Source: Maritimibacter sp. REDSEA-S28_B5
GTDB taxonomy: Bacteria; Pseudomonadota; Alphaproteobacteria; Rhodobacterales; Rhodobacteraceae
DNA length: 64,000 nt
Direction: 5' to 3'
Assembly: GCA_001626765.1 (NCBI GenBank)
Contig: LUOO01000022.1
Location: forward strand, 26,526-90,525
Shown: positions 35,084 to 44,493 of the stretch, one piece after another
How the letters are laid out: each line of letters starts with the position of its first letter
Numbering within the stretch: the stretch's first letter is position 1
The notes under the pieces: generated by a model
Databases searched by the model: none
What the model was told of the DNA's origin: nothing
What the model saw: the letters and a program-made list of their open reading frames with translations, nothing else
Position numbers and translations under genes: made by a program

Positions 35084-36748
35084 ATGATCCGTTTCAAACT
35101 CGCCAACACGACCTCCGCGTCGCGCGACCCTGCCCGGACGTCCATTCGGACTCTGGTCAAAACGCGCCTCAACGCCGCCACCGCAATCGGTGCGACCGGC
35201 GTGCTCGCTGGTCTTTGTGTCGCAGCCTGGGGCAGCTTCTTCGCCGTCCACGGCTTGTATCCGTCCTATGTGGAAGCCTTCCACGGGGGCAAAACCGAAA
35301 CCAGAACCGTTGCGAAGGACGTCCCGCCCGCGGTCACGACGCCCAGCGAGGCCAATATCGTCGCAGTCGCTGACATGCCGGTGAAGACCGAGGTCCCGGT
35401 GACCGAGGTGCTCGAGACACCCGCCAAGGTTCAGGACGAACCCTCTCCGCAGGATTTCGCGGCCATGGGCCGGGCAACCGCCGGGGCCGGCGGCGTCAAT
35501 GGACGCCTCGCGCCGGGAACGGATGCCGACGTGAAAACGGCCGCAGCCGACAGCATGACCTTCGTTGCACCATCGTCGATGGATACGGACTCCGACCCGC
35601 TGGCCGGGATCGACCCCGAGCTGCTCGCAGGTCGCATGGGATCACAACCGCTGGAAGGCGACGATCTCGTTACCCGCGTGGTCGCTTCGGCAACCAATGT
35701 GGTAAACGCGATCCGGCCGCAACCGCGCCCGGCGAGCTTTGCGCCCACGACGCGCGGGACGGAAACCGGCCCGACCGATGAGCCGGGCGAGATCATGTCG
35801 TCGATGAGCGGGGCCAGCGAACTGGCCGTTCCGCTGTCGCCACGCCCGCGCGCCGTGCCCGAGGACCTGCGACAGGCCTTTGCCACGCCCGGCGCCGTGG
35901 CCCGCGTCGAATCCGTCGCCGCCAATCCGGTCGAGCCCAGCCCGCGCGGCAACGCTGTCCTCACCGGCAACAGCTGCAACCGCTCGCTCGCGGGTGCGAT
36001 GCCAGGGCGCCGGGGCAACGCCGCCGGCGGGCAGACCTTTGTCGCCTCGCTTGGCAACGGGTCCGGCGGGTCGCGCGACAACGCGATCATCAATGAACTG
36101 GCCCGCGGCAACATGCCCGACTTCTTGCACGACCTTCAGCCGGTGGTGCTGTCAGGCAAGGATTCGCGCGGTGCCTCGACCCAGATCGTCATCTGCGTGA
36201 CGCCCGACTACCTCGCCGTCGGGTCGGACCGCGATTTCGTACGCGTGCCGATGGGGCTGCCCGCCGCCGCGTCGATCGCGGCCAAGTTCAACATGACGCT
36301 GCCGACCTCGCGCATGGTCGATGCGATCTACGCCCAGTCCACCGTGCGCCTGTCGCCCTCGCCCATGCAGGCGGGACCGCAGATGTCGTCCACCGACTAT
36401 TTCCTGCGCCACAACGCGACCATCGAGGGTCAGCGCGGCGGACGCACGGGCCTCGTGTCGGGCCACAAGAAGGACGTGGTCCTGGCCAACCGGATGGAAT
36501 CGAACCCGGGCCGGGTCGCGATCTATGGCTGGCACCGGAGCAAGAACGATCCGATCCAGCCGGTTTCGACCGTGCATGGGGCAAGCTATGCCGACTATTC
36601 TCATGGCATCCGGCTGGTGAGCCGCACGGCCTATGTCAACGGCAAGCCGGTGGACATCGACGACCTGCTATCCTCGGATCGCTACGCCTATCTCCTCAAC
36701 GCCGATGGGCCGATGCCAGGGCGCGTGATCCAGATCGCGTCGCGCTAA
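35084..36748 (+). CDS. Large membrane-anchored periplasmic protein of unknown function
   Basis: 554 aa. One membrane helix (about 34-57) anchors a long low-complexity stretch (about 70-290). The C-terminal ~255 residues form a conserved domain starting at NSCNRSLAG with the landmarks AIINELARGNMPDFLHDLQPV, TPDYLAVGSDRDFVRVPM, LPTSRMVDAIYAQSTVRL and GWHRSKNDPIQPVSTVHGASYADYSHGIRLV. The HGASYADYSHG segment is rich in possible catalytic residues, and related domains occur in other bacteria without assigned function as far as I know. A terminator follows. It may act on envelope polymers, but this is speculation. Confidence 0.72.
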   Translation: MIRFKLANTTSASRDPARTSIRTLVKTRLNAATAIGATGVLAGLCVAAWGSFFAVHGLYPSYVEAFHGGKTETRTVAKDVPPAVTTPSEANIVAVADMPVKTEVPVTEVLETPAKVQDEPSPQDFAAMGRATAGAGGVNGRLAPGTDADVKTAAADSMTFVAPSSMDTDSDPLAGIDPELLAGRMGSQPLEGDDLVTRVVASATNVVNAIRPQPRPASFAPTTRGTETGPTDEPGEIMSSMSGASELAVPLSPRPRAVPEDLRQAFATPGAVARVESVAANPVEPSPRGNAVLTGNSCNRSLAGAMPGRRGNAAGGQTFVASLGNGSGGSRDNAIINELARGNMPDFLHDLQPVVLSGKDSRGASTQIVICVTPDYLAVGSDRDFVRVPMGLPAAASIAAKFNMTLPTSRMVDAIYAQSTVRLSPSPMQAGPQMSSTDYFLRHNATIEGQRGGRTGLVSGHKKDVVLANRMESNPGRVAIYGWHRSKNDPIQPVSTVHGASYADYSHGIRLVSRTAYVNGKPVDIDDLLSSDRYAYLLNADGPMPGRVIQIASR

Positions 36749-36768
36749 CCTGAGACTCCCAGAACAAG

Positions 36769-36802
36769 AAACGCCCCCGCCGGATGGACGGGGGCGTTTT
36801 TC
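36769..36802 (+). terminator. Rho-independent terminator, probably bidirectional
   Basis: aaacgcccccg (36769-36779) pairs with cgggggcgttt (36789-36799), followed by further T. It lies 20 bases after the stop of the membrane-anchored protein gene and just before the convergent FGE-domain gene, which it may also serve. Confidence 0.88.
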
Positions 36803-36817
36803 GTCGTGCGGTCTATG

Positions 36818-37801
36818 CTACTTCACATCCGCGAAACACCGAAACCCGAGGTGATAGTTCGCGTGGCTGTGCGACGACATGACTGGCGTGCCGTGCCAGT
36901 AGGGCGCGCGCCAGCGGGCCCATTCTTCGTGCGCGCGGATCGTGTCCCAGATGAACCAGCTTCCTTTCATCTCGGTCACGCCCAGCGTGCGCGATCCACG
37001 CGAGGCCATCTGGCTTTCATTGAGCGGCAGGTTCATGTGCTCGGCCGCGTTGCCTTCGAGGTCATAGACCCCGAGCGCCGATTTGCAGCCCGGGAAGGAC
37101 CCGACCGGATAGGTGTTCGAGCCACAGCCCGCCCAGCTTCCGCCATTGCAGCCCGGCGACTTCTGCGAGCCCTGAGCACAGATCCCGCGCTGCCACTGGG
37201 GCCCGTATGTCCATGACTTCGACGGCCCCCATTTCGCGTTATGCGCCGCCCGCATCGCCTGCGGGGTGCCGAGGTCGAAACGGTAGTCCGGCGGCAACAG
37301 CGCGCCAGCCGCAGCCCCCTCCCACTCGTGCGCGTCGCCCATCCGCTTGCCTTCCGCAAAACAGACCTGCGCGGCCTCGGAGGCCTTGATCCATGTCACC
37401 GGATAGGCGAGCGGCACGTTGGGGTACTCGAACATGTCGACGCAAACCTTGGCGTCCTCGGGGCGCTGGGTAGCGGGGTCATACAAGGGCGCCATATACT
37501 TGCGCCCGCAGATACGTTCGAACTGGGCGTTGCGATAGTATTGATAGGCGTCCTGCGGCAGTTTCGCCTGCGCCTGCTGGGGCGTCATCGGGTGGCGCGT
37601 GGCAGCCGGGTTGCCCTGCCCCGCATAACCCGATGCCTGAAAAATCTTGCGGATCGCCGCGATCTGCGTGTCGGTCACGCCTCGTTTTTCCTGCATGAGA
37701 CGAAACATCGCCTCGTTGTTTTCCTGCAGGGTCGCAGCCGTCGCAGCCCCTCCGGTCAACAGTGACAGACAAAGGCCGATCGTCGCGACTGCTCTGCGCA
37801 T
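36818..37801 (-). CDS. Exported FGE-sulfatase (SUMF1-type) domain protein
   Basis: 327 aa with a Sec signal (MRRAVATIGLCLSLLTGGAATAA). The main domain has the formylglycine-generating-enzyme fold: VDMFEYPNVPLAYPVTWIKASEAAQVCFAEGKRMGDAHEWEGAA, GVYDLEGNAAEHMNLPL and the terminal HANYHLGFRCFADVK. The Cys pair that activates oxygen in true formylglycine-generating enzymes is not seen near the C-terminus, so it is probably a non-catalytic or differently acting member. A Cys-rich insert (ICAQGSQKSPGCNGG, GCGSNTYPVG) suggests disulfides. It starts 4 bases after the upstream 582-aa gene, so they form one operon. Confidence 0.83.
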   Translation of the reverse strand: MRRAVATIGLCLSLLTGGAATAATLQENNEAMFRLMQEKRGVTDTQIAAIRKIFQASGYAGQGNPAATRHPMTPQQAQAKLPQDAYQYYRNAQFERICGRKYMAPLYDPATQRPEDAKVCVDMFEYPNVPLAYPVTWIKASEAAQVCFAEGKRMGDAHEWEGAAAGALLPPDYRFDLGTPQAMRAAHNAKWGPSKSWTYGPQWQRGICAQGSQKSPGCNGGSWAGCGSNTYPVGSFPGCKSALGVYDLEGNAAEHMNLPLNESQMASRGSRTLGVTEMKGSWFIWDTIRAHEEWARWRAPYWHGTPVMSSHSHANYHLGFRCFADVK

Positions 37802-37805
37802 TCTC

Positions 37806-39554
37806 TTATTCCTTTCGCACCAAGTAGAAGAAATCCCGGTTGTCCGAAAACCCGACAAAGCGCGGGATCTGACCCCCGTTCACCCAAGGGTCGCTTTCGG
37901 CCATGAAGCGGTTCAGATGCATCGCGGCCAGGCCATCGCCGGTGTCGTTCTGCTTGTAGACGGCCATATAGGTCAGATCAGGCGAGTTCATGTCCAGAAG
38001 CATCCCGTAGCCGCAGTCATAGGCCTGAAACACCCGCGCCATGGCCGAGGGCGTGACCGAGGAGAAATAGCCGTAGATCAGGAATTGCTTGCCGTTCGTC
38101 TCGCGCAGGCAGACGCCCGCGCGCAAGGTGCGAAGCTGGGCCTCTGCCGACCCCGACCAGTTGCCGCCGCCCCAGTTGGATACGCGGTCGCCCGGCACCG
38201 ATTGGCCCGCGTCGTTGCGCACGACCAGCGGCACGCCGTTCTGGCGCGCGAAGGCGAGGTCGGGGACCACGTCGTTGTCAGCCTCGGTCCATGTCTTCAT
38301 GCCCACGGTGCCGTCCGTCGTCACGTAAAGCGTGGCGAGGTTCGGCAACAGGCGCGAGAAGGTGACGCCCTGTTCGAGGAACCCGTAATGGTGCCCCTTA
38401 TTGAAGGTGGCGTAGTCCTGAAACCGGTAAGCGCCGTGGTCGCGCTTGAACCCCCCGGCGAAGGCCGCGACTGCCCGGCTCGTGAGCGAGGGCGAAAGCA
38501 TCCCGTTGCGCACCAGCGGGTCGGGGCGGCTGAAGCCGTCGGGTCCGGGGATGTTCCAGTCGTCACCCCGCCGCTGCGGGCGCGAGGACCATTCGAGACC
38601 GGGGTGATCGGTGCCCAATTCGTAGCCCAGATCGAACCGCGACAGGTCAAAAGCGACGAGGTAGACATCCGCCCCCTGTTCGACCCCGTCGAGCCAGTTG
38701 GCCCCGTTACGTTCGGCAAGGATGGACTGCGCGATCATGCCGGGTTGCAGCGCCGAGGCAAAGACGCCCTCCTGCCCGGTGACGCCATACCACGCGCCCG
38801 CCTCCATGCCCGCTTCGGCCCCGTCAAGCTCGAGCCCCATGTAGGGCCGCATGATCGGGCGGCGGTCGAGGTTGGCCTGACCCAGCGCGGCGGCGGTTTC
38901 ACCCGCGTCGCCCTCGTCGGTCATGGTCGCGTTCTCGATAAAGGCGTCCTCGTAGAACACGCCCTTGATCAGGTTCACGAGCTTGTCGCCGAAGACCACG
39001 TTGTCACGTAGGAAGTCCGACACCGCCTCGCGGTTCGATTTGCTGCCGTTCACCTGATTGCGCAGATAGGCCTTTTGCCCGCAGAGCGGCGCATAGGGCA
39101 GGCCCGTCTGGCTGGCGGCGGTCAGCTCGGACGTCTCGCCCTGCCACGGACGACATTCGGTCTCTTCCCCGAGGCCAGAAATGATCAGGGCGGGATCGGG
39201 CCCCTGCGACAGCGAGACGTTCCACGACTTCGGATCGGCGTTTTCGAGGTGATAGCGCCGGGTCGTCCCGTTCATCGTGACCTCGAGCAGGAACCAAGCG
39301 TTCACGCGGGGATGCAGCGCGGTGAGCGTCAAGGTGCCGCCATCCGCCAAGCTGGCCTCCTGCGTCACCCGCATCGGCGCCATTTCGATCACCGAGGGCA
39401 CAGCGTAGCTGTTGTAGGTTTCCCATTGGGCGGCGAGCGTCGCCTCGTCCGCGGCGGCGATGCCCTCGGCCTGCACAGCGCCCGCAAGGGCGACGGCCAG
39501 TCCAAGAGCCGGGGCCAGTCGACCCTTTAAATACCGGGTCCAACCATGCGCCAT
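37806..39554 (-). CDS. Large exported protein of unknown function (possible phosphodiester-glycosidase-like C-terminus)
   Basis: 582 aa with a signal peptide (YLKGRLAPALGLAVALAGAVQAEG). ATG 39554 follows GGAGA; an earlier in-frame start is rejected because it would bury the signal. The C-terminal half has the order ATLYVTTDGTVGMKTW, GVPLVVRNDAG, GKQFLIYGYFSSVTPSAMARVF and YDCGYGMLLDMNSPDLTYMAV, reminiscent of NAGPA/DUF2233 phosphodiester glycosidase domains, in which a similar strand ends in an Asp-Gly-Gly loop; here it is DMNSP, so the assignment is weak. It is coupled to the FGE-domain gene, and both products are exported. Confidence 0.7.
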   Translation of the reverse strand: MAHGWTRYLKGRLAPALGLAVALAGAVQAEGIAAADEATLAAQWETYNSYAVPSVIEMAPMRVTQEASLADGGTLTLTALHPRVNAWFLLEVTMNGTTRRYHLENADPKSWNVSLSQGPDPALIISGLGEETECRPWQGETSELTAASQTGLPYAPLCGQKAYLRNQVNGSKSNREAVSDFLRDNVVFGDKLVNLIKGVFYEDAFIENATMTDEGDAGETAAALGQANLDRRPIMRPYMGLELDGAEAGMEAGAWYGVTGQEGVFASALQPGMIAQSILAERNGANWLDGVEQGADVYLVAFDLSRFDLGYELGTDHPGLEWSSRPQRRGDDWNIPGPDGFSRPDPLVRNGMLSPSLTSRAVAAFAGGFKRDHGAYRFQDYATFNKGHHYGFLEQGVTFSRLLPNLATLYVTTDGTVGMKTWTEADNDVVPDLAFARQNGVPLVVRNDAGQSVPGDRVSNWGGGNWSGSAEAQLRTLRAGVCLRETNGKQFLIYGYFSSVTPSAMARVFQAYDCGYGMLLDMNSPDLTYMAVYKQNDTGDGLAAMHLNRFMAESDPWVNGGQIPRFVGFSDNRDFFYLVRKE

Positions 39555-39860
39555 CTGTCGTCTCCAATCGTCCCTGTTCCGGCCTTCGGGATGTCTTTTC
39601 GACGGGAATCGCACGTATTGCCTTGCGCCCACAGGGCCCCCACGCCCCAACCCCATCGTTCCACCCGATACCGAATGAATCGTATATCTCCCCTCCATCT
39701 TACGGGGAATGGATCATAAACCTAGGGGCAGATCAGGGAAAACTTGAGAAATTGGACGGGGTCGTGAAATCGTGATCGACAGGTCACGCCGCCCGCGCCC
39801 CCGCCGGGGCGCAACAGGTGCCCCGGCCCCCCGTGAAGGGGCCAGGGCGGGAGGAAGCCC
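39555..39860. other. 306-base intergenic region with GC-rich stem-loops
   Basis: No gene is supported. Near the end of the binding-protein gene are two overlapping, mutually exclusive stem-loops: 39804-39810 with 39820-39826 (ccggggc/gccccgg), and 39825-39830 with 39838-39843 (ggcccc/ggggcc). They may act as a terminator for the sugar operon, although no T-run follows. The A+T-richer part (39680-39780) probably carries the promoter of the exported-protein operon. Confidence 0.45.
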
Positions 39861-40817
39861 TTAAAACGGGCTGTCCGGGAAGTAGAAGCTTTCGGCGTTC
39901 TCGGGCGTGATCATCTCGCTCCCGATGATGAAGCGGCCGGACACCGGGGTCGCGGACACCATGCCCAGCGCGGTAAGTTCGATCGCGGTGGCGATCTGTG
40001 CCGGGGGATAGGTCACGTTCACCGGAAGCTGCGGGTCGCCCTCCATGATGCGGGCGATGATCTCTTTCATGCCGGCACCGCCGACCACCCACATCTCTTC
40101 CTCGCGGCCCGCCTGCGCGATGGCTTCGAGCACGCCGATGGCCATGTCGTCGTCCGAGGCCCAGACCGCGTCGATGTCGTCATACTTGGACAGGTAGTCC
40201 TGCATCACGTTGAAGGCGTCGTCGCGGTTCCAGTTGCCGTGCTGCATGTCGAGCACATTGATGCCCGAGCCTTCGATGGCGGCGGAAAAGGCATCGACCC
40301 GTTCGTTGTCGAGCGTGGTGGGGATGCCACGGAGGACGACGATGTTGTCGCCCTCGCTCAGGTTCTCGGCAAAATACTCACCGGCGACGCGGCCAAAGCC
40401 GGTGTTGTCGCCTGCGACGTAAAGATCCTCGATCCCCGGCACCGACAGGCCACGGTCCACCACCGTGACCCAGATGCCCGCATCGGCCACGGCCTGCACG
40501 GGCGAGGTGAGCGGTTCGCTCTCGAACGGCAGCACCACGAGCGCGTCGATGTTGCGGGTGGCAACCATGTCCTCGATGTCGTTGACCATCGTGCCCGCGT
40601 CACCCGCCGTGGCGAGGACGAATTCAAGCTGCGGATAGGTCTCTTCGAGACGCGCGATGGCCTCCTGTGCGTGGTAGTTGAGGCCCCCCATAAAGCCGTG
40701 GGTGGCCGAGGGGATCGCGACGCCGATCACCTTGGTCTCCTCGTCCTGCGCCACAACCGGCGTGGCCACCACGGCCAGACCCAGCGCCGCACCTTTGAAA
40801 ATGTCTCTGCGTTTCAT
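39861..40817 (-). CDS. Sugar ABC transporter substrate-binding protein (ribose/RbsB type)
   Basis: 318-aa periplasmic binding protein of the Peripla_BP_4 class with an RR-containing signal (MKRRDIFKGAALGLAVVATPVVAQ). Landmarks are GVAIPSATHGFMGGLNYHAQEAI, VVLPFESEPLTSPVQAVADAGIWVTVVDRG, VAGDNTGFGRVAGEYFAEN and VWASDDDMAIGVLEAIAQAG, the last two being ligand-contact segments in this family. It is the last gene of the five-gene operon running from the isomerase gene at 45548. The sugar is not identified. Confidence 0.92.
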   Translation of the reverse strand: MKRRDIFKGAALGLAVVATPVVAQDEETKVIGVAIPSATHGFMGGLNYHAQEAIARLEETYPQLEFVLATAGDAGTMVNDIEDMVATRNIDALVVLPFESEPLTSPVQAVADAGIWVTVVDRGLSVPGIEDLYVAGDNTGFGRVAGEYFAENLSEGDNIVVLRGIPTTLDNERVDAFSAAIEGSGINVLDMQHGNWNRDDAFNVMQDYLSKYDDIDAVWASDDDMAIGVLEAIAQAGREEEMWVVGGAGMKEIIARIMEGDPQLPVNVTYPPAQIATAIELTALGMVSATPVSGRFIIGSEMITPENAESFYFPDSPF

Positions 40818-40838
40818 GATTTCCTCCCGGTTTGCCGC

Positions 40839-41837
40839 TCAGTCGGCGGACTTGCTTTCGCGCTGCAAGACGACAGCGAGAATGACGATGACCCCCTGGA
40901 TCGCGCCGTTGAGGTAGGGCGAGACGATCGAGGCGAGGTTCAGGATGTTGTCGATGAGGCTCAGGATGAGCACGCCGATCACGGTGCCCCACACGCGGCC
41001 GAAGCCACCCTTGAGCACGGTGCCCCCGATGATGACGGCGGCAATCGCCTCGAGCTCCCAGAGCACCCCGGTCGAGGCGGAGGCGGAGCCAAGGCGCGGC
41101 ACATACATGATCGTCGCCACGCCCACGAGCAGGCCGAGGATCACGTAGGTCATCAGCCGCAGGCGCTCGACCTTGATCGCGGAGTATTTCGCGACCTGTT
41201 CGTTGGCACCGAGCGCGGCACAGTGGCGGCCAAAGGCGGTGTGGCGCATGGCAAGTTCGCCAAGGATCGCGACGACCGCGAAGACGATGATGGGCCAGGC
41301 AATCCCGAGGAGGCCGTCGTAGTAGACGGGACGGTAGAAACTGCGCGCATCGAAGTTGAGCGACAGGGTGCCGCCGTCGGCAAGCCACGTGACGAGGCTG
41401 CGGTAGATGCCCATTGAGCCAAGCGTCACGATGAAGGCCTCTATCCGTATTTTCGATATGAGAAACCCGTTCAGAAACCCGGCGGCGATGCCGGTGGCCA
41501 GCGCGATGACCATGCCGGTGGCGATGAGCGGCACACCGATGCCCATGCTCGGTATGAGCGCATTGAGCGAAAGGATCATCACCCCCGCCACGAAGGCCGC
41601 CATGGACCCCACCGACAGGTCGATCCCCCCCGCCGTGATGACGAAGGTCATACCGACCGCAATGATCCCGATGAAGGCCGAGCGTGCGAGCACGTTGGTG
41701 ACGTTGCCGTAGCTCAGGAAGTTCGAGTTGAGCGACGCGCCGAGGATGATCAGCGCGACGAGCGCCAGAACGGGGCCCAGCACGTGCAGGTTCACGCGGC
41801 GGCGGGGTTTCGGCTCGGAGGCGGTGATGTCGGTCAT
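40839..41837 (-). CDS. Sugar ABC transporter permease (RbsC type)
   Basis: 332 aa, about nine to ten membrane helices. The family signature lies in AFIGIIAVGMTFVITAGGIDLSVGSMAAFVAG and GTVLKGGFGRVWGTVIGVLILSLIDNILNL. ATG 41837 overlaps the end of the ATPase gene by 4 bases. It forms the membrane channel with the ATPase encoded upstream and receives ligand from the binding protein encoded 21 bases downstream. Confidence 0.94.
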   Translation of the reverse strand: MTDITASEPKPRRRVNLHVLGPVLALVALIILGASLNSNFLSYGNVTNVLARSAFIGIIAVGMTFVITAGGIDLSVGSMAAFVAGVMILSLNALIPSMGIGVPLIATGMVIALATGIAAGFLNGFLISKIRIEAFIVTLGSMGIYRSLVTWLADGGTLSLNFDARSFYRPVYYDGLLGIAWPIIVFAVVAILGELAMRHTAFGRHCAALGANEQVAKYSAIKVERLRLMTYVILGLLVGVATIMYVPRLGSASASTGVLWELEAIAAVIIGGTVLKGGFGRVWGTVIGVLILSLIDNILNLASIVSPYLNGAIQGVIVILAVVLQRESKSAD

Positions 41838-43339
41838 GCGGGTTCGGTCTCTGCGATGCGGTCCGCGACGCCCACGGCGAGGCGGAGGATGTTTTCTTCG
41901 GTGATCTTCTCGCCGGTCAGCTCGCCCGCGACGAAGCCGCGCCCCATCACGATGACGCGGTGCGACGTGCCGATGACCTCGGGCAGTTCCGACGACACGA
42001 CGATCACCGATTTTCCCGATGCGGCGAGGTCCGCGATGAAGCCGTAGATCTGTTGCTTGGTGCCGATGTCGATGCCGCGCGTCGGTTCGTCGATGATGAC
42101 GATGTCGGGGTCGGCAAGCATGGTTTTCGCGAGCAGCAGTTTCTGCTGATTGCCGCCCGACAGGCTGCCCGCCAGCATGGCACGGTCGTTCACCCGGATG
42201 TCGAAGTCGGAAATCGCTTGGGTCAGCGCGGCATCCTCGGCCTGTTTGTCGATCCTGAGCGAGCCGAATTTGTCGAGGGCGAGCAGGGTGAGGTTCTGGG
42301 TCAGGTCCTTGCCCAGAAGCAGCCCCTTGTCCTTGCGATCCTCGGTCAGGTAGACGACCCCCGCCTCGCGCGCGGCCTGGACCGATCCGGGTTTCACGGG
42401 CGTGCCGTTCACCTTGACGGTGCCGGTCGCGGCACGCAGGCCGACAAGCCCCTCCATCAGTTCGGTGCGGCCAGACCCAACGAGGCCGGCAAAGCCCAGC
42501 ACCTCGCCCCGTTTCAGGGTAAAGCTCGCGTCGCGCACCTTGCCGGGCACGGTCAGGTTCTCGACCGTCAGGACCACCTCGTCCGTCGCTGGCGTCTTGT
42601 CGGGGAACAGGTCGGTCAACTCGCGCCCCACCATGGCGGTGGCCATCGCGTCCTCGGTAAAGCCCTTCGCCTCGCGGGTCAGAATTTGCGTCCCGTCGCG
42701 CAGGACCGTCACCCGGTCGGCGATGCGCCGGATCTCGTCCAGCTTGTGCGAGGTATAGAGGATCGCGGTCCCGTTCGCGCGCAGCCGGTCGATTTGCCCC
42801 AGAAGCACGTCGGTCTCGCGCCCGGTGAGCACGGCGGTCGGTTCGTCCATGATGAGCACGCGGGCATTGCGGCCCAGCGCACGGGCGATCTCGACCATCT
42901 GGCGGTTGGGGACCGAGAGGTCCGCGACACGGGTGCGCGGATCGACATGGCAATCGAGACGCGCAAGAAGCTCTGCCGCCTCGGCCCGCATCGCGACTTT
43001 GTCGAGGAAGATCCCGCGCTTTTTCTCGCGGCCGAGAAAGATGTTCTCCTCAACCGACAGCTGGAGCGCGAGGTTGAATTCCTGATGGATCATCAAGATG
43101 CCCGCGTTTTCCGCGTCGCGCTGGTCGGTGAAGGTGACGGGCGAGCCGTCGAGCAGAAGCTGGCCTTCGGAGGGCGACAGGTAACCTCCCAAGATCTTCA
43201 TCAACGTCGATTTGCCCGCGCCGTTTTCACCGATCAGCGCATGGATCTGCCCCGGCACGAGGTCGAAATCGACGCCATGCAGGACCTCGATCGGGCCGAA
43301 GCGGCGCTTGACGCCCTGTGCGGCCAGAACGGCGGTCAT
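41834..43339 (-). CDS. Sugar ABC transporter ATP-binding protein (RbsA type, duplicated)
   Basis: 501 aa with two nucleotide-binding domains. Domain 1: Walker A GENGAGKST, signature LSVPNRQMVEIARAL (degenerate, normal for RbsA-type first domains), Walker B LIMDEPTAVL. Domain 2: degenerate Walker A-like GLVGSGRTEL, signature LSGGNQQKLLLAK, Walker B VIIDEPTRGIDIG. The second P-loop lacks Lys, as is usual for this subfamily. ATG 43339 is used because its ATGA overlap with the upstream stop implies coupling. Confidence 0.95.
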   Translation of the reverse strand: MTAVLAAQGVKRRFGPIEVLHGVDFDLVPGQIHALIGENGAGKSTLMKILGGYLSPSEGQLLLDGSPVTFTDQRDAENAGILMIHQEFNLALQLSVEENIFLGREKKRGIFLDKVAMRAEAAELLARLDCHVDPRTRVADLSVPNRQMVEIARALGRNARVLIMDEPTAVLTGRETDVLLGQIDRLRANGTAILYTSHKLDEIRRIADRVTVLRDGTQILTREAKGFTEDAMATAMVGRELTDLFPDKTPATDEVVLTVENLTVPGKVRDASFTLKRGEVLGFAGLVGSGRTELMEGLVGLRAATGTVKVNGTPVKPGSVQAAREAGVVYLTEDRKDKGLLLGKDLTQNLTLLALDKFGSLRIDKQAEDAALTQAISDFDIRVNDRAMLAGSLSGGNQQKLLLAKTMLADPDIVIIDEPTRGIDIGTKQQIYGFIADLAASGKSVIVVSSELPEVIGTSHRVIVMGRGFVAGELTGEKITEENILRLAVGVADRIAETEPA

Positions 43340-44493
43340 AGCGTGACCCATGCCGCGTTGCGTTTCGACGAGCGGACGCAGGCATCGACGAAGCTGACAC
43401 CTTCGAGGCCGTCCACGACCGAGGGAAAGTCGATGCCTTCGGGCAGGCCGTCCGATGACCGGCGGTGACGTATGGCGGCGGCGGCGGCGCCATAAAGGTT
43501 CGCGAAGGCCTCGAAATACCCCTCCGGGTGGCCGGGCGGGATGCGCGTCATCGCGCGGCTCGCGTCAGACGTGGCGGCCAGCCCGCGCGTGAGAGTCATG
43601 GTCGGCCCACCAATCTCGGTCACGCGCAGTTCGTTGGGGTTTTCCTGACGCCATTCCAGCCCGGCCTTGTCACCGAAGACCCGGATGCGCAGGCCGTTTT
43701 CCAACCCGGCGGCGACCTGCGAACACCACAGCGTGCCGCGCGCGCCGCCTTGGAAGCGGATCATGACATGGGCGTTGTCGTCGAGCTGGCGACCGGGGAC
43801 AAAGGCCTGAAGGTCCGCCGCGATCGACTCGGGTTCCAGCCCCGTGATATGGCGGGCCAAATGCCAGGCGTGGGTGCCGATGTCGCCGGTGGCCCCCCCT
43901 GCCCCGGACTGGGCCGGATCGGTGCGCCACGCGGCCTGCTTGTTGTCGGCCTCTGGCGCATGGGCCAGCCAGTCCTGCGCATATTCAACCTGCACCAGAC
44001 GGATGGTGCCCAGATCGCCACGCGCCACCCGTTCCTGCGCCTCGCGCACCATGGGATATCCCGCGTAGGTGTGGGTGAGCATGAAAAGCGCGTCGGATTT
44101 TTCGGCCAGCGCGGCGAGTTTTTTCGCATCCGCCAGCGTGCCGGTGAGGGGCTTGTCACAGATGACATGAATGCCGCGCTTGAGGAACTCGCGCGCCACC
44201 GGCAGGTGAAGGTGGTTGGGGGTCACGATGGCAACCGCCTCGATCCCGTCCTTCAGCCGCGCCTCGCGCTTGGCCATCTCGGTGAAATCGTCATAGGTGC
44301 GATCCGCCGCCAGCCCCAGTGCCTCGCCCGAAGCCCGCGCCTTGTCGGGCGTGGACGACAGCGCCCCCGCGACCAGAGTGTATTCCCCATCGAGCCGCGC
44401 CGCGACCCGGTGCGCGGCACCGATGAAAGCGCCTTGCCCGCCCCCAACCATACCCAGCCGGATAGGGCCACTGCGATCCGCGAAACGGCTCAT
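43336..44493 (-). CDS. Gfo/Idh/MocA-family NAD(P)-dependent dehydrogenase
   Basis: 385 aa. N-terminal Rossmann domain with [17 protein letters not shown] and the conserved [16 protein letters not shown] (Lys-Pro of the family), and a C-terminal domain with the catalytic-type [19 protein letters not shown]. Members oxidise or reduce sugars and inositols; the substrate here is probably the sugar imported by the same operon or its keto form. It overlaps both neighbours by 4 bases, so three successive genes are coupled. Confidence 0.93.
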   Translation of the reverse strand: MSRFADRSGPIRLGMVGGGQGAFIGAAHRVAARLDGEYTLVAGALSSTPDKARASGEALGLAADRTYDDFTEMAKREARLKDGIEAVAIVTPNHLHLPVAREFLKRGIHVICDKPLTGTLADAKKLAALAEKSDALFMLTHTYAGYPMVREAQERVARGDLGTIRLVQVEYAQDWLAHAPEADNKQAAWRTDPAQSGAGGATGDIGTHAWHLARHITGLEPESIAADLQAFVPGRQLDDNAHVMIRFQGGARGTLWCSQVAAGLENGLRIRVFGDKAGLEWRQENPNELRVTEIGGPTMTLTRGLAATSDASRAMTRIPPGHPEGYFEAFANLYGAAAAAIRHRRSSDGLPEGIDFPSVVDGLEGVSFVDACVRSSKRNAAWVTL

